From contig QXJR01000007.1 of the NCBI GenBank assembly GCA_020975725.1, positions 682,001 to 746,000 on the forward strand: a stretch of 64,000 bases of DNA, written 5' to 3'. Position numbers and translations under genes: made by a program. This document shows, piece after piece, positions 28,305 to 36,210 of this stretch. The notes below the pieces were generated by a model. That model saw only the letters and a list, made by a program, of their open reading frames with translations, was not told the origin of the DNA and ran no database searches. The stretch's first letter is position 1. Each line of letters begins with the position of its first letter. The stretch is from Picocystis sp. L7. Taxonomy: Eukaryota > Chlorophyta > Picocystophyceae > Picocystales > Picocystaceae.

Positions 28305-29549
28305 TCAATTGGAAGGCTGCAGGAGAGGCAGGATCTCACTTCGATTATTGGTGCGGGCCAAGTCCACAGCAGTCTTCCCTTGAGCCCCGGCTAACAATGG
28401 ATCAGCGCCAAAATTTAGCAGCAGACGGACGATATCCAACTTGTTTTTCCTCACCGCAAGCTGCAGGGGTGTCCATGCACCTTCACCTTTTGCGTTTGGA
28501 TCGGCCTTAGCAGAGAGGAGGCACTCAACGACGGCGGGTGCACAATTAGAAACAGCCACGTGAAGGCAGGTGTTTTCTGTTCCAATTGAACGGCTACCCA
28601 AGTTCCAAGATGCCCCTGCCTTGACCAAGAGATCAATCATTTCCAATTGCTGCTTGGACGACGACTCCAGGGCTACATGGAGTGGCGTTGCTTCCATCAT
28701 ATCAGGTGCATCTGGATCGGCGCCAGACTGGAGCAGTAGGGAAACGACGTCTACATGTTCATTCTCTACTGCCAGGTGAAGCGCGGTCTTGTCTTCTCTA
28801 CTGATTTCTTCGACACCGGTATTGGTCTTCCTGAGCCAGTCGCCTTTGGTGTACTCGGACAGTTCCATCTTCTTGGCATTCACATCTGCTCCATGCGCCA
28901 GCAGCACCCTCACAACCTCCACGTGTCCTTCTTCGGAGGCCACGTGAAGCGGGGTGCTGCCTTTCCGGTTCATGCTTTGGACCGCGCAATCCATCTCCAG
29001 GAGCTTCTTGAGCGCTCTCTCTGCCCCATTTTCTGCAGCCGCATGCATGAGGCTCATGCCAGCATAGGTCTTTCCATGAACCAAGTTGGGATACTGTTGG
29101 GCCAGCCGCTCCAGTTTGTCCGCATCGTTCTCCCTGACTGCTTGGAACAGCTTTCCTCGGTTACATCCAGCCACGACTTGGTTCAAGTACTCGATGTTCA
29201 GCGTGCAAGCCTGCTTGATGATCCTGTCCACCCAGTCCGGGATCTGTGGGAATATTTCGTTGAGCATTTGTCCGTAGGTGAGATCGTCCACCACGGACCA
29301 GAAGAGCGCGTCGGTCACTCTGTAATCGTGGATGTCTGCACTGACCGGTCCACCCGCCAGGACTTTCAACCCTTCCATGATGAATTCCAGTCGCAGCGCC
29401 ACTTGTCCTCGGATCACGTCCGGCCTGCAGCTCACCAGTGCGGTGAGTGCCAGGTAGGAACGGTCCGCCCGTTCGATGCATCCGATGGTGGTCTCCAAGT
29501 CGGCGGGGAGCCTCCCAGGTGCCACGAGTCGCTTCCCATGCGTCGGCAT
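28305..29549 (-). CDS. Ankyrin-repeat protein
   Basis: 414 residues from the ATG at 29549 (MPTHGKRLVA); the upstream extension begins with GTG. The N-terminal 140 residues are helical and not recognised (IHDYRVTDALFW, QIPDWVDRIIKQ). From about residue 145 to the end there are roughly seven ankyrin repeats, shown by TPLHVASEEGHVEVVRVLL, AHGADVNAK, TALHLAVENEHVDVVSLLL and TPLQLAVRKNKLDIVRLLL. A non-repeat insert (MELSEYTKGDWLRK) interrupts between the second and third clear repeats. Ankyrin stacks are protein-binding scaffolds; no catalytic domain is present. It shares a 269-bp divergent promoter with the CobW gene, so the two could be co-regulated. Confidence 0.88.
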   Translation of the reverse strand: MPTHGKRLVAPGRLPADLETTIGCIERADRSYLALTALVSCRPDVIRGQVALRLEFIMEGLKVLAGGPVSADIHDYRVTDALFWSVVDDLTYGQMLNEIFPQIPDWVDRIIKQACTLNIEYLNQVVAGCNRGKLFQAVRENDADKLERLAQQYPNLVHGKTYAGMSLMHAAAENGAERALKKLLEMDCAVQSMNRKGSTPLHVASEEGHVEVVRVLLAHGADVNAKKMELSEYTKGDWLRKTNTGVEEISREDKTALHLAVENEHVDVVSLLLQSGADPDAPDMMEATPLHVALESSSKQQLEMIDLLVKAGASWNLGSRSIGTENTCLHVAVSNCAPAVVECLLSAKADPNAKGEGAWTPLQLAVRKNKLDIVRLLLNFGADPLLAGAQGKTAVDLARTNNRSEILPLLQPSN

Positions 29550-29818
29550 GGCGGATTCCGAGGCGCACCACACCCAAACCACGTGTGTGGTGGTGTCGAG
29601 ACGTGGTGCCTATGTGGACCCCACCGTGTCGGACGCCCCACCGGTGTCGACATCCCCCCGACCCGGGGCGAGGGGGGACCAATGGGAGGGTGCCAGCTGG
29701 CGAATCGGGGGATCGAACCGGGGGAGGTGTCGTCAGGTGTCGTGTGGCCTGGTGGTGTGGACCGACGGACGTCGGAAAGCGCGTTGCAGGACCAAAGGAA
29801 GGTGCAACACGAAGCGCC
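29550..29818. promoter_or_regulatory. Divergent promoter, ankyrin gene / CobW gene, with TGTCGACA
   Basis: 269 bp between divergent ATGs. It contains CACGTG-like ACCACGTGTGTGG near 29579 and a TGTCGACA palindrome at 29645-29652. The same palindrome lies within 265 bp upstream of three further genes in the window. Confidence 0.5.
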
Positions 29819-30844
29819 ATGGTGTCCAGCAAAGTGCCGGTGTCCATCCTCACGGGATTCCTGGGATCGGGAAAGACCACGCTGGTGAACCACATCCTGA
29901 CGCAAAAACATGGAAGAAAGATCGCCGTGATCGAGAACGAGTTCGGAGAAGTGGGCATCGACGATGGACTGGTCATGGAGACCAAGGAAGAGATCTTCGA
30001 GATGAACAACGGATGCATCTGCTGCACGGTGCGTGGAGATCTCATCCGGATCATTCACAAGCTGCTGGAAAAGGCGACCTTCGATGCCATCCTCATCGAA
30101 ACCACCGGACTCGCAGATCCAGCGCCCGTGGCCCAGACCTTCTTCGTGGACGATTACATCAAGTCCAAATGCGAACTGGACGCAATCATCACCGTCGTCG
30201 ATACGAAGCACATCGTCCAGCATCTGGATGAAGAGAAGCCCGAGGGGGTGGAGAACGAATCGGTGGAACAAGTGGCGTTCGCGGATAAAATTTTGCTGAA
30301 CAAAATCGATCTGGTGAACGAGGATGCGAAGAAGCAGGTAATTGAAAGGATCACTTCCATCAACCAAGTCGCGGAGATCATAGAGACCACTCAATCGAGG
30401 GTGGATCTTGACAAGATTCTGAATGTCAAGGCCTTTGATTTGAAGCGTGTGCTGGAGACGGACGAAGGCTTCCTAGACATTGATCAGGAGCATATGCATG
30501 ATCAGAGCGTCACTTCTGTTGGAATTGAGGTGGAGGGTGAGCTGGATGAAAAGAAATTGAACATGTGGCTCTCCACCCTGTTGCAAGAGAAAGGGCCAGA
30601 CTTGTTCAGGAGCAAGGGCTTGCTGGCCATTGAGGGCTCTCCCCATCGATACGTGTTTCAAGGTGTGCATATGCTGATGTCCATGGCATCCAGTGGCGAA
30701 GGGGTCGGAAAGGATTGGGCTGAGGGAGAACCACGCGTGAACAAGCTGGTTTTTATCGGGAAGAACCTCGACCGTACTGAACTGGAAAAGAACTTTGCTG
30801 CATGCATCGTGAAGACAAAGAAGCCGAGGAAGGATGGCACTTGA
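29819..30844 (+). CDS. CobW/COG0523 G3E-family GTPase, PTAC17-like metallochaperone
   Basis: 341 residues from the ATG at 29819 (MVSSKVPVSILTG). Walker A GFLGSGKTT (13-21), ENEFGEVGID, the metal-binding NGCICC (Cys66, Cys68, Cys69), ETTGLADP (94-101) and the NKID base-recognition motif (161-164). The C-terminal CobW_C domain (TSVGIEVEGELDEKKLNMWL, YVFQGVHM, VNKLVFIGKNLD) resembles the plant PTAC17-type subgroup. Members are GTP-dependent Zn or other metal chaperones. The CPELVPI motif of ZNG1, which binds methionine aminopeptidase, is absent. No transit peptide is visible from this start. TGTAA signals follow at 30893 and 30927. The next genes encode a His-rich secreted protein and its Cys-rich relative. 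Confidence 0.9.
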   Translation: MVSSKVPVSILTGFLGSGKTTLVNHILTQKHGRKIAVIENEFGEVGIDDGLVMETKEEIFEMNNGCICCTVRGDLIRIIHKLLEKATFDAILIETTGLADPAPVAQTFFVDDYIKSKCELDAIITVVDTKHIVQHLDEEKPEGVENESVEQVAFADKILLNKIDLVNEDAKKQVIERITSINQVAEIIETTQSRVDLDKILNVKAFDLKRVLETDEGFLDIDQEHMHDQSVTSVGIEVEGELDEKKLNMWLSTLLQEKGPDLFRSKGLLAIEGSPHRYVFQGVHMLMSMASSGEGVGKDWAEGEPRVNKLVFIGKNLDRTELEKNFAACIVKTKKPRKDGT

Positions 30845-31275
30845 GGTGGATGTGGATGCTTAAGAAAGGTATACATGCCTGCCCTCCAAGAATGTAAGGT
30901 TGTACCTTCCGCTTGTGATATTCAAATGTAAGATCACAGACATGCTTCATGCATGAACTTGATTGCAATGAATCGAACATCTCATTGTATCCCTGTCCGA
31001 CGCAACATTATGTCAACTACTGATGTCATCGACGGGTACCCGCTGATCCCCTTATGACTGCAGCACTTGCGTTGTGAAGTTCTAACCTTTATCCTGCATG
31101 CAGTCATTCTTCGAAGCTTGCTGGCAAGGCAAGGACCAAGGAAGGGACATAATGAGCAAAAGAGGCACGATAGTAGCAAACAGCAAGTCAATTACATGAG
31201 ACAACTGTTACAGGCACACCAGTGGTACTTGATGGAATGCCGCACCAAAGACCCAGGCAAAACGGAAAATGGTCT
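30845..31275. other. Convergent 3' intergenic region
   Basis: 430 bp between the stop codons of the CobW gene (+) and the His-rich gene (-). TGTAA occurs at 30893 and 30927 on the plus strand and at 31192-31196 and 31208-31212 on the minus strand, placed to serve both 3' ends. No gene seen. Confidence 0.5.
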
Positions 31276-31992
31276 TCAATCATCACTTGCAAATTCTTGG
31301 TTGATTTCAGAGTCGCAATCGATTTCACGCTCCTCCACATCAACCAAGTTACAATGCACGCTTTCGTAGTCCTCCTCCAAATCATGATAATTTGTCAGGA
31401 TCACCCTTTCTGTCACATCCTCGCAAAAGTCATGGAAAGTGAGAACTGTCCTGAAGTAGTCCCTGCACTCCGCGCTCTCAGCTGCCTCTTCCAGGCATGG
31501 CATGGAGTTGAGTGCGGTTACAGCCGCTCTGACCCTCTCACCATCATCACACACGGTCAAATCACAGTCCGGAGCTCCTTCGATGAACGCAGGTTCCTGG
31601 TAGCAGCGCTGGCACTCGTGTTCGTATTCGTGATACGCAACTCCAACTGTCGCATCCAGTTCCCCAGCAGGGCACCCAGCATGATACATGTCAAGCACGA
31701 AGAATGCATCTCTGCATGTCTCAGAGCTGCAGTCATCGTCGCAGTCTCCTTCACGCAGGACCGTCAACGCATCGTTCACCTTGTCCGTGTCTTCGCAGTC
31801 CAGTTCTCCGACGACGCAGGAACAGTCCGGCCATCCCTCGTGGTGGGAGTCATCATGGTCATGATCATGTTCCTCTCCATGGTCATGGTCGTGATCATGG
31901 TCGTGATCACCATCGTGTTCATCCGCCCACACGGCCACGGACGAGCTCGCCAGCAGCACGCCCAGCAGGACTGCGGTCCATGTGGCCTTCAT
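31276..31992 (-). CDS. Secreted His/Asp-rich protein with one Cys-rich module
   Basis: 238 residues from the ATG at 31992 (MKATWTAVLLGVLLASS). Signal peptide 1-23. Residues 25-53 are almost only His and Asp (DHDHDHDH type), a likely metal-binding tract. Residues 57-230 form a Cys-rich module: PDCSCVVG..DC, LREGDC...C, CRDAFF, GCPAG, then PDC...C, CRDYF, and a closing EIDCDSEIN. The neighbouring gene carries two copies of the same module. I do not recognise the family. No membrane anchor is visible, so the protein is probably secreted or in the cell wall. Zn or Fe binding is inferred from composition only. Two TGTCGACA-type palindromes lie upstream (32151-32160 and 32256-32267). Confidence 0.78.
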   Translation of the reverse strand: MKATWTAVLLGVLLASSSVAVWADEHDGDHDHDHDHDHGEEHDHDHDDSHHEGWPDCSCVVGELDCEDTDKVNDALTVLREGDCDDDCSSETCRDAFFVLDMYHAGCPAGELDATVGVAYHEYEHECQRCYQEPAFIEGAPDCDLTVCDDGERVRAAVTALNSMPCLEEAAESAECRDYFRTVLTFHDFCEDVTERVILTNYHDLEEDYESVHCNLVDVEEREIDCDSEINQEFASDD

Positions 31993-32367
31993 CGTCTTCG
32001 TTCGGCTTCGGATTCGATCCGTGTGCGATGCACTTCGCAGTTCGCGGCACCCAATTCCAGGCGCACGTCCGAGCGTCGGTTGAAATTCTGATGGAGATCC
32101 GAACCGACACCGACGAGGAGGGGTCCCACTCGCCCCGATTCCTCCTAGTGGTGTCGACACTCCTCGACGTGGGGCGACCTCGATGGGGCGAGGGGTGGGG
32201 CCGGGGAGAGGGGCGATGTCAACATCGGAGGGGATCCCCGGGGGGATCCGAGAAGGATGTCGACATCGATGCGGAAACGTGACGGTTCTAGATGGTGCCT
32301 CGGAAGAGACGAAGGAATCCCTTGGACAGTACGGAAAATTGAAAAAAAAACTGGATGAACTTGGGTC
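31993..32367. promoter_or_regulatory. Promoter of the His-rich gene with TGTCGACA palindromes
   Basis: Contains GTGTCGACAC (32151-32160), GATGTCAACATC (32215-32226) and the perfect 12-bp GATGTCGACATC (32256-32267). The first lies about 160 bp and the last about 265 bp upstream of the ATG. Near 32340-32350 a run of A precedes the end of the next gene. Confidence 0.55.
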
Positions 32368-33786
32368 TCAAGCTTTGCCAGGCTCTTGGATGATGTCTAG
32401 GATGCGCCGCTCCTTCCCTTGCGACATGGAACGATAGATGAAAAAACCAGCCGTCACCAACCATGCCGTGCAGGCCAAACAAGCCAGCACGATTGCAGCA
32501 ATGGCCACCCCGGAAGGAGAGGAACCACTCCCTGTGCTGGCAGGAGGGCTTGGAGACGAGACCGTCGAAAAGAGACCAGCATACCTTGCGTTGATCCCAG
32601 TGGTGCAATCCACCTCCCGAGACAAAGGGGTGTTGCAGCGTTGCGCGTAGCACGGCCCCTCCTCCCAGCTGTGAATCCCTCGGCTGGCCACTGGAGGGAC
32701 TTGAGTGTGGTCACACGTGGCTTTGGCTGCACTGAGCACCTGGAAGTCCCTCTTGCACTGTGGCTCAGTGTCACAGCTATCACCCATGCAGGACTGAAGG
32801 CTTGACCAGGCCTGCTCCAGCCTGACCCTATCCCTGCAGTCCACTGCAGGACAGTCTTCCAAAGAGCTCTGTTCACCCTTCTGCTGCCAACAGTGGCTGC
32901 ACGTGTCGTCATACCTGTGCTTCTCGTGGGCGACATCTGTGCTTACCACACTGACCGGGCACCCGTCCACGAATTGCTCCAGATGATAGAACGCTTCCCT
33001 GCAACCTAGGCTGTACCTGCACTTACTGCCGCAATCATTCTCTCGTAAATACTGCAGTGCTTGAACAGCGGGTCTTTGCGAGCTGCAATCCAAAGGGCCG
33101 ACCAAGCACGCGCAGTCGGGCTCGCGAATCCAACCATAGGGATCTTGATGCTCCACGTTCGTATCGGATGTGCAATCGACCTCTAATAGAGACTGCGGCA
33201 GTGCGCATCCGAGGCCAGAGCTGCAGTACGTGCGCTGCCACTCGTGAAAACCTTGGCGAATCACTCGATGCACCTCAAAATGCTCGCAAGTGTACATGGC
33301 TGTGTAGACGGTCAACCAATCTTCCTCGCACTGTGCAGAACTCAAGCATCCTCCGGCGGCTTCATCTTCGCAATTTGCCTTGAGGTTGGACCAAGCCTGC
33401 ACGATGGATTCGCTCCCGCAGTCCACGGTTGGGCAGCTTGACATGCTGCTGTTGCTCGGCGGTGCTGCCTTGCAGTGATGGCAGTGTATGTCATACTCGA
33501 GCTTCTCCCGTTCCAAGTCGCTTGCCAGGGTACCAGCAGGGCATCCATCCAGGTGCTGCTGCACTTCGAAGAACGCGTCTCGACATCCCAGGTCTCTCCT
33601 GCAGCTGCGTTTGCAGTCGTTTTCACGCAAGAATCTCAGTGCTCGGACCACAGCCTCTCGCGCCGCCTCTTCCTGGCATTCTTTTCCTCCCACCACGCAC
33701 GTGCAATCGGGCAGCTCCCTCTGGCCAAGGGCCACCATCGCACAGATGCTCCAGAGCGCGATCCACAGCATCGTTCGCGCCGCCAT
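32368..33786 (-). CDS. Type I membrane protein with two Cys-rich modules
   Basis: 472 residues from the ATG at 33786 (MAARTMLWIALWS); the upstream open frame has no leader-like sequence. Signal peptide 1-21; module 1 at 26-210; module 2 at 223-399; Ser/Pro stalk 405-426; TM 427-452; short basic tail. Each module reads PDC.C[VL]VG, [DE]C, LRENDC, C, CR[DE]AF, GCP, a CxxC pair (HCHHC, CSHC), C[PA].VDC, C..C and ends [LR]EVDCT[ST]. It is the paralogue of the adjacent His-rich protein, which has one module. The layout is that of a surface receptor or adhesin. Cys-rich ectodomain repeats superficially recall GDNF-receptor-type domains, but no homology is claimed. Function unknown. Confidence 0.8.
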   Translation of the reverse strand: MAARTMLWIALWSICAMVALGQRELPDCTCVVGGKECQEEAAREAVVRALRFLRENDCKRSCRRDLGCRDAFFEVQQHLDGCPAGTLASDLEREKLEYDIHCHHCKAAPPSNSSMSSCPTVDCGSESIVQAWSNLKANCEDEAAGGCLSSAQCEEDWLTVYTAMYTCEHFEVHRVIRQGFHEWQRTYCSSGLGCALPQSLLEVDCTSDTNVEHQDPYGWIREPDCACLVGPLDCSSQRPAVQALQYLRENDCGSKCRYSLGCREAFYHLEQFVDGCPVSVVSTDVAHEKHRYDDTCSHCWQQKGEQSSLEDCPAVDCRDRVRLEQAWSSLQSCMGDSCDTEPQCKRDFQVLSAAKATCDHTQVPPVASRGIHSWEEGPCYAQRCNTPLSREVDCTTGINARYAGLFSTVSSPSPPASTGSGSSPSGVAIAAIVLACLACTAWLVTAGFFIYRSMSQGKERRILDIIQEPGKA

Positions 33787-33855
33787 CGCGGTTGGTCGAA
33801 GTGGGACGAACGTGGACGATAGGTGTCGACATTCGGGACGCCTCCCCGACCGGAC

Positions 33856-33885
33856 ACGGTTGTGAACCGCCCCCTTCACAACCGT
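33856..33885. promoter_or_regulatory. Inverted repeat with 11-bp arms, ACGGTTGTGAA / TTCACAACCGT
   Basis: Perfect 11-bp arms (33856-33866 and 33875-33885) around the 8-nt spacer CCGCCCCC, 70 bp upstream of the type I Cys-rich gene. It shares the GTTGTGA half-site with the palindromes at 4270 and 42712. Confidence 0.5.
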
Positions 33886-34648
33886 TGTATGGGACGCCCC
33901 ACCTGGGGCCTGCATGGACGACGGTTCGTGGCCCACGTGGTTGGAGCAACGGGGAAAGATCCCACGCGAAGTCGAAGATCGCGATACGCAGGTCGATAAG
34001 CAGGTGCGCTTGAACATGGCCAGAGACGATGGTCGTGGCTCGGGCGTGGAAGTCGACGAAGCCTGCCATGCTCGCAACCGTCGTGGCCACCGACGAGTGA
34101 GGCGTGGCAGTGGACAACCACAGGAACTTCGAGCTTGTTCGATAGAAAACGGGAACGATCGCTTGGATTGCGTGTCGGCAGGCAAGGGAGCCAATCGCCC
34201 TCATCCTTGTCGCGACACGCCCGTTCCATGTGCGGTCCTTGGCTTTCGAAGAGCACCATCTCCATTGCCCTTGGCCCTCTTTGGCAGAATGGCCGAGCAG
34301 TCCGGGTGCTTTTTCTTCCGACTCTGTAGGTCACCATCGTGGAGCGTTCACCGCATCTGCAAGATTGGGAAGGCAGCTGTTGTTCCTGTTTGATGGACGC
34401 ATCACACCCTTCCCAATGGTACTTCCAGTCGAACCGCGTCTTCGAAACTCCTTCGCAACCCGACTTGATCCGAAAGCGCCTTTCCCTTTCTCCCAATCGA
34501 CGAACCCGAAACGAACCGGGTCTGTCCGGGTTCGATGGGGCGGATTTTCCCTTTCGCACCTTCGGTTTGACCACCAGGATCTCCCCCAACCCTCCACCTC
34601 ACGTCATCCCCCCAACCACCTCCCAACCCCACCCGCGGGTACCACTCC

Positions 34649-34689
34649 CCGCAGAGGATATGGTATCACCATCATACCGTCCTCTGCGG
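34649..34689. promoter_or_regulatory. Strong hairpin upstream of the sulfur transporter
   Basis: Perfect 10-bp arms CCGCAGAGGA / TCCTCTGCGG, then an internal loop and five more pairs (GGTAT / ATACC). It lies 178 bp before the chosen ATG at 34867, so it may be in the promoter or the 5' UTR. The role is unknown. Confidence 0.45.
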
Positions 34690-34866
34690 TATCTCCCATC
34701 CTCCGCCGATCCTCCCTTTCCCTCCTCGTTTCCCCGGTTCAGACCCGGAGTCGATTCCCTTCTCCAAGGGGATTCTCTACGGGTTCGAAAGGGTGGTCTT
34801 TCGGTCCAGGCATGCACGAAACGACCAGTTCCAGGCACGTGCACAGCACAACGCATCACGTGTGGG

Positions 34867-36099
34867 ATGCAGTGCGCCATCCGACCAGTTCAGGCGCGAA
34901 TTGGGACGTCGACGGGCCTCCGGAGAGGGACGAGGCGTGTGCACTCCACTCGAGTGAAGGCTGCTTCCTTGGCCAAGGATACGACGGGCGAAAAGAACAG
35001 GAACATGGTGAATCTAGGCACGGCGTTGCTCACTGGAGGTGGCTTCGGCTTCCTGCTGGATCGTGCCAAGACCGACGTGCCACTGGCCATCACCGAACAG
35101 ATGGCCATGCACCACTTCACCATGATGCGTATGTTCCTTGGTGCTTCCGCCACTTCCTTGCTCGTCATGGCCCTGCTGCACATCACCGGCATCAAGGAAA
35201 GGGTGCCCAGAGGCGGTCTTGCTTTGGGACTGGGAAAGTGTGGAGGGTACGGAGCCAATGTGCTTGGCGGTACCTTGCTTGGATCGGGTATGGCACTCAC
35301 AGGGTCCTGTCCAGGCACGGTCTGGGCACAAGTGGGCGCCGGATTGCCCTACGTCGTTCACATCATTGCTGGTGGCATGCTGGCCACGTTGGTGGTGGGA
35401 TACCTGGAAAAGGGGCTGTTGCAGAAAGTACCCAACTACCAGAAAAGAGGCGAGCCAAAGGCTTTGGACCAAATGTTGAAGCTTCCCTACCCAGCAGTGG
35501 CTGTAGGTATGGCCGCCATGATGGTGGCTGTGATCAAGGTCGTGGAAATGTACTTCCCATGGAAAGTCAGCTCTGCCTTGTGGGTTGCTCCTGGCGCACC
35601 CCTCGCTAGCTTTCCACCTGCACTCTATTCAGCTGCTTGGGATCCTCTTGTCGCTGGTGTACTCCTCGGTTTGCTACAGGTGCCTGCCATCCTGACCAAT
35701 GGTGCCGGGCTGGGAGCATCTGCTGGCTGGGTCTACGCCGCTGGAATGGCGGCCAAAACGTGCGATCAGAAATGTGAAGAGAATGCCCCATATTTTACAA
35801 GAACTCGCTCCATCTGGCAGGCAGTAGCAGCACTTGGGATGGTTTGTGGAGGCTTCGTCTCCAATTATTATGCAAGGGCATCAGTTGTAGGTCCAGTGCT
35901 CTCAGCTAATGCTGCAGTGGGAGTGGGCAGTGCAGTCAGTGCGTTTTGTGGGGGCTTTTTGCTCTTATTAGGATCACGCATAGCTAATGGATGCACGTCA
36001 GGGCATGGTTTGACGGGAATGGCAACCTTGAGCATTAGCTCCATGATTACCGTGGCTTGCATGTTTGCTGGTGGTATCCTCACGAAACTTCTGCTGTGA
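34867..36099 (+). CDS. YeeE/YedE (TsuA-type) sulfur-compound transporter
   Basis: 410 residues from the ATG at 34867. The first 36 residues (MQCAIRPVQARIGTSTGLRR onward) are Arg/Ser-rich with no acidic residue, a typical organelle transit peptide. About nine to ten hydrophobic helices follow. Two inverted half-units each carry the family's Cys motif: GSGMALTGSCPGTVW and GSRIANGCTSGHGLTG. In bacterial TsuA such cysteines relay thiosulfate through the membrane, so uptake of thiosulfate or a related sulfur species into plastid or mitochondrion is inferred. An insert with three Cys (KTCDQKCEENAPYF) lies before the third quarter and could be regulatory. The family is well known in bacteria and scattered in algae and fungi. 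Confidence 0.88.
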   Translation: MQCAIRPVQARIGTSTGLRRGTRRVHSTRVKAASLAKDTTGEKNRNMVNLGTALLTGGGFGFLLDRAKTDVPLAITEQMAMHHFTMMRMFLGASATSLLVMALLHITGIKERVPRGGLALGLGKCGGYGANVLGGTLLGSGMALTGSCPGTVWAQVGAGLPYVVHIIAGGMLATLVVGYLEKGLLQKVPNYQKRGEPKALDQMLKLPYPAVAVGMAAMMVAVIKVVEMYFPWKVSSALWVAPGAPLASFPPALYSAAWDPLVAGVLLGLLQVPAILTNGAGLGASAGWVYAAGMAAKTCDQKCEENAPYFTRTRSIWQAVAALGMVCGGFVSNYYARASVVGPVLSANAAVGVGSAVSAFCGGFLLLLGSRIANGCTSGHGLTGMATLSISSMITVACMFAGGILTKLLL

Positions 36100-36210
36100 A
36101 TTTATTTTGTCCAAAAAGTGTGTTTTTACCGTTCTGCATACGCGAGTCAACATATTTGTGACGGCAGTTTCTTAAGCAAACCCAGTTCAGTGCCTTTGGT
36201 CCACTTCATC

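Larger units (their letters stand above)
33787..34866. promoter_or_regulatory. 1.1-kb divergent region, Cys-rich gene / sulfur transporter
   Basis: Lies between divergent starts. It contains TGTCGACA (33824-33831, about 40 bp upstream of the Cys-rich gene ATG), an inverted GTTGTGAA pair (33856-33885), a strong hairpin (34649-34689) and ACCCGGAGTCGAT (34743-34755), which recurs upstream of RBBP5. Long open frames across it lack protein-like composition. Confidence 0.5.

Noticed and set aside
33429-34013. Plus-strand frame of 194 codons
   Set aside because: Shadow of the Cys-rich gene and its promoter; composition is biased and no domain is visible.
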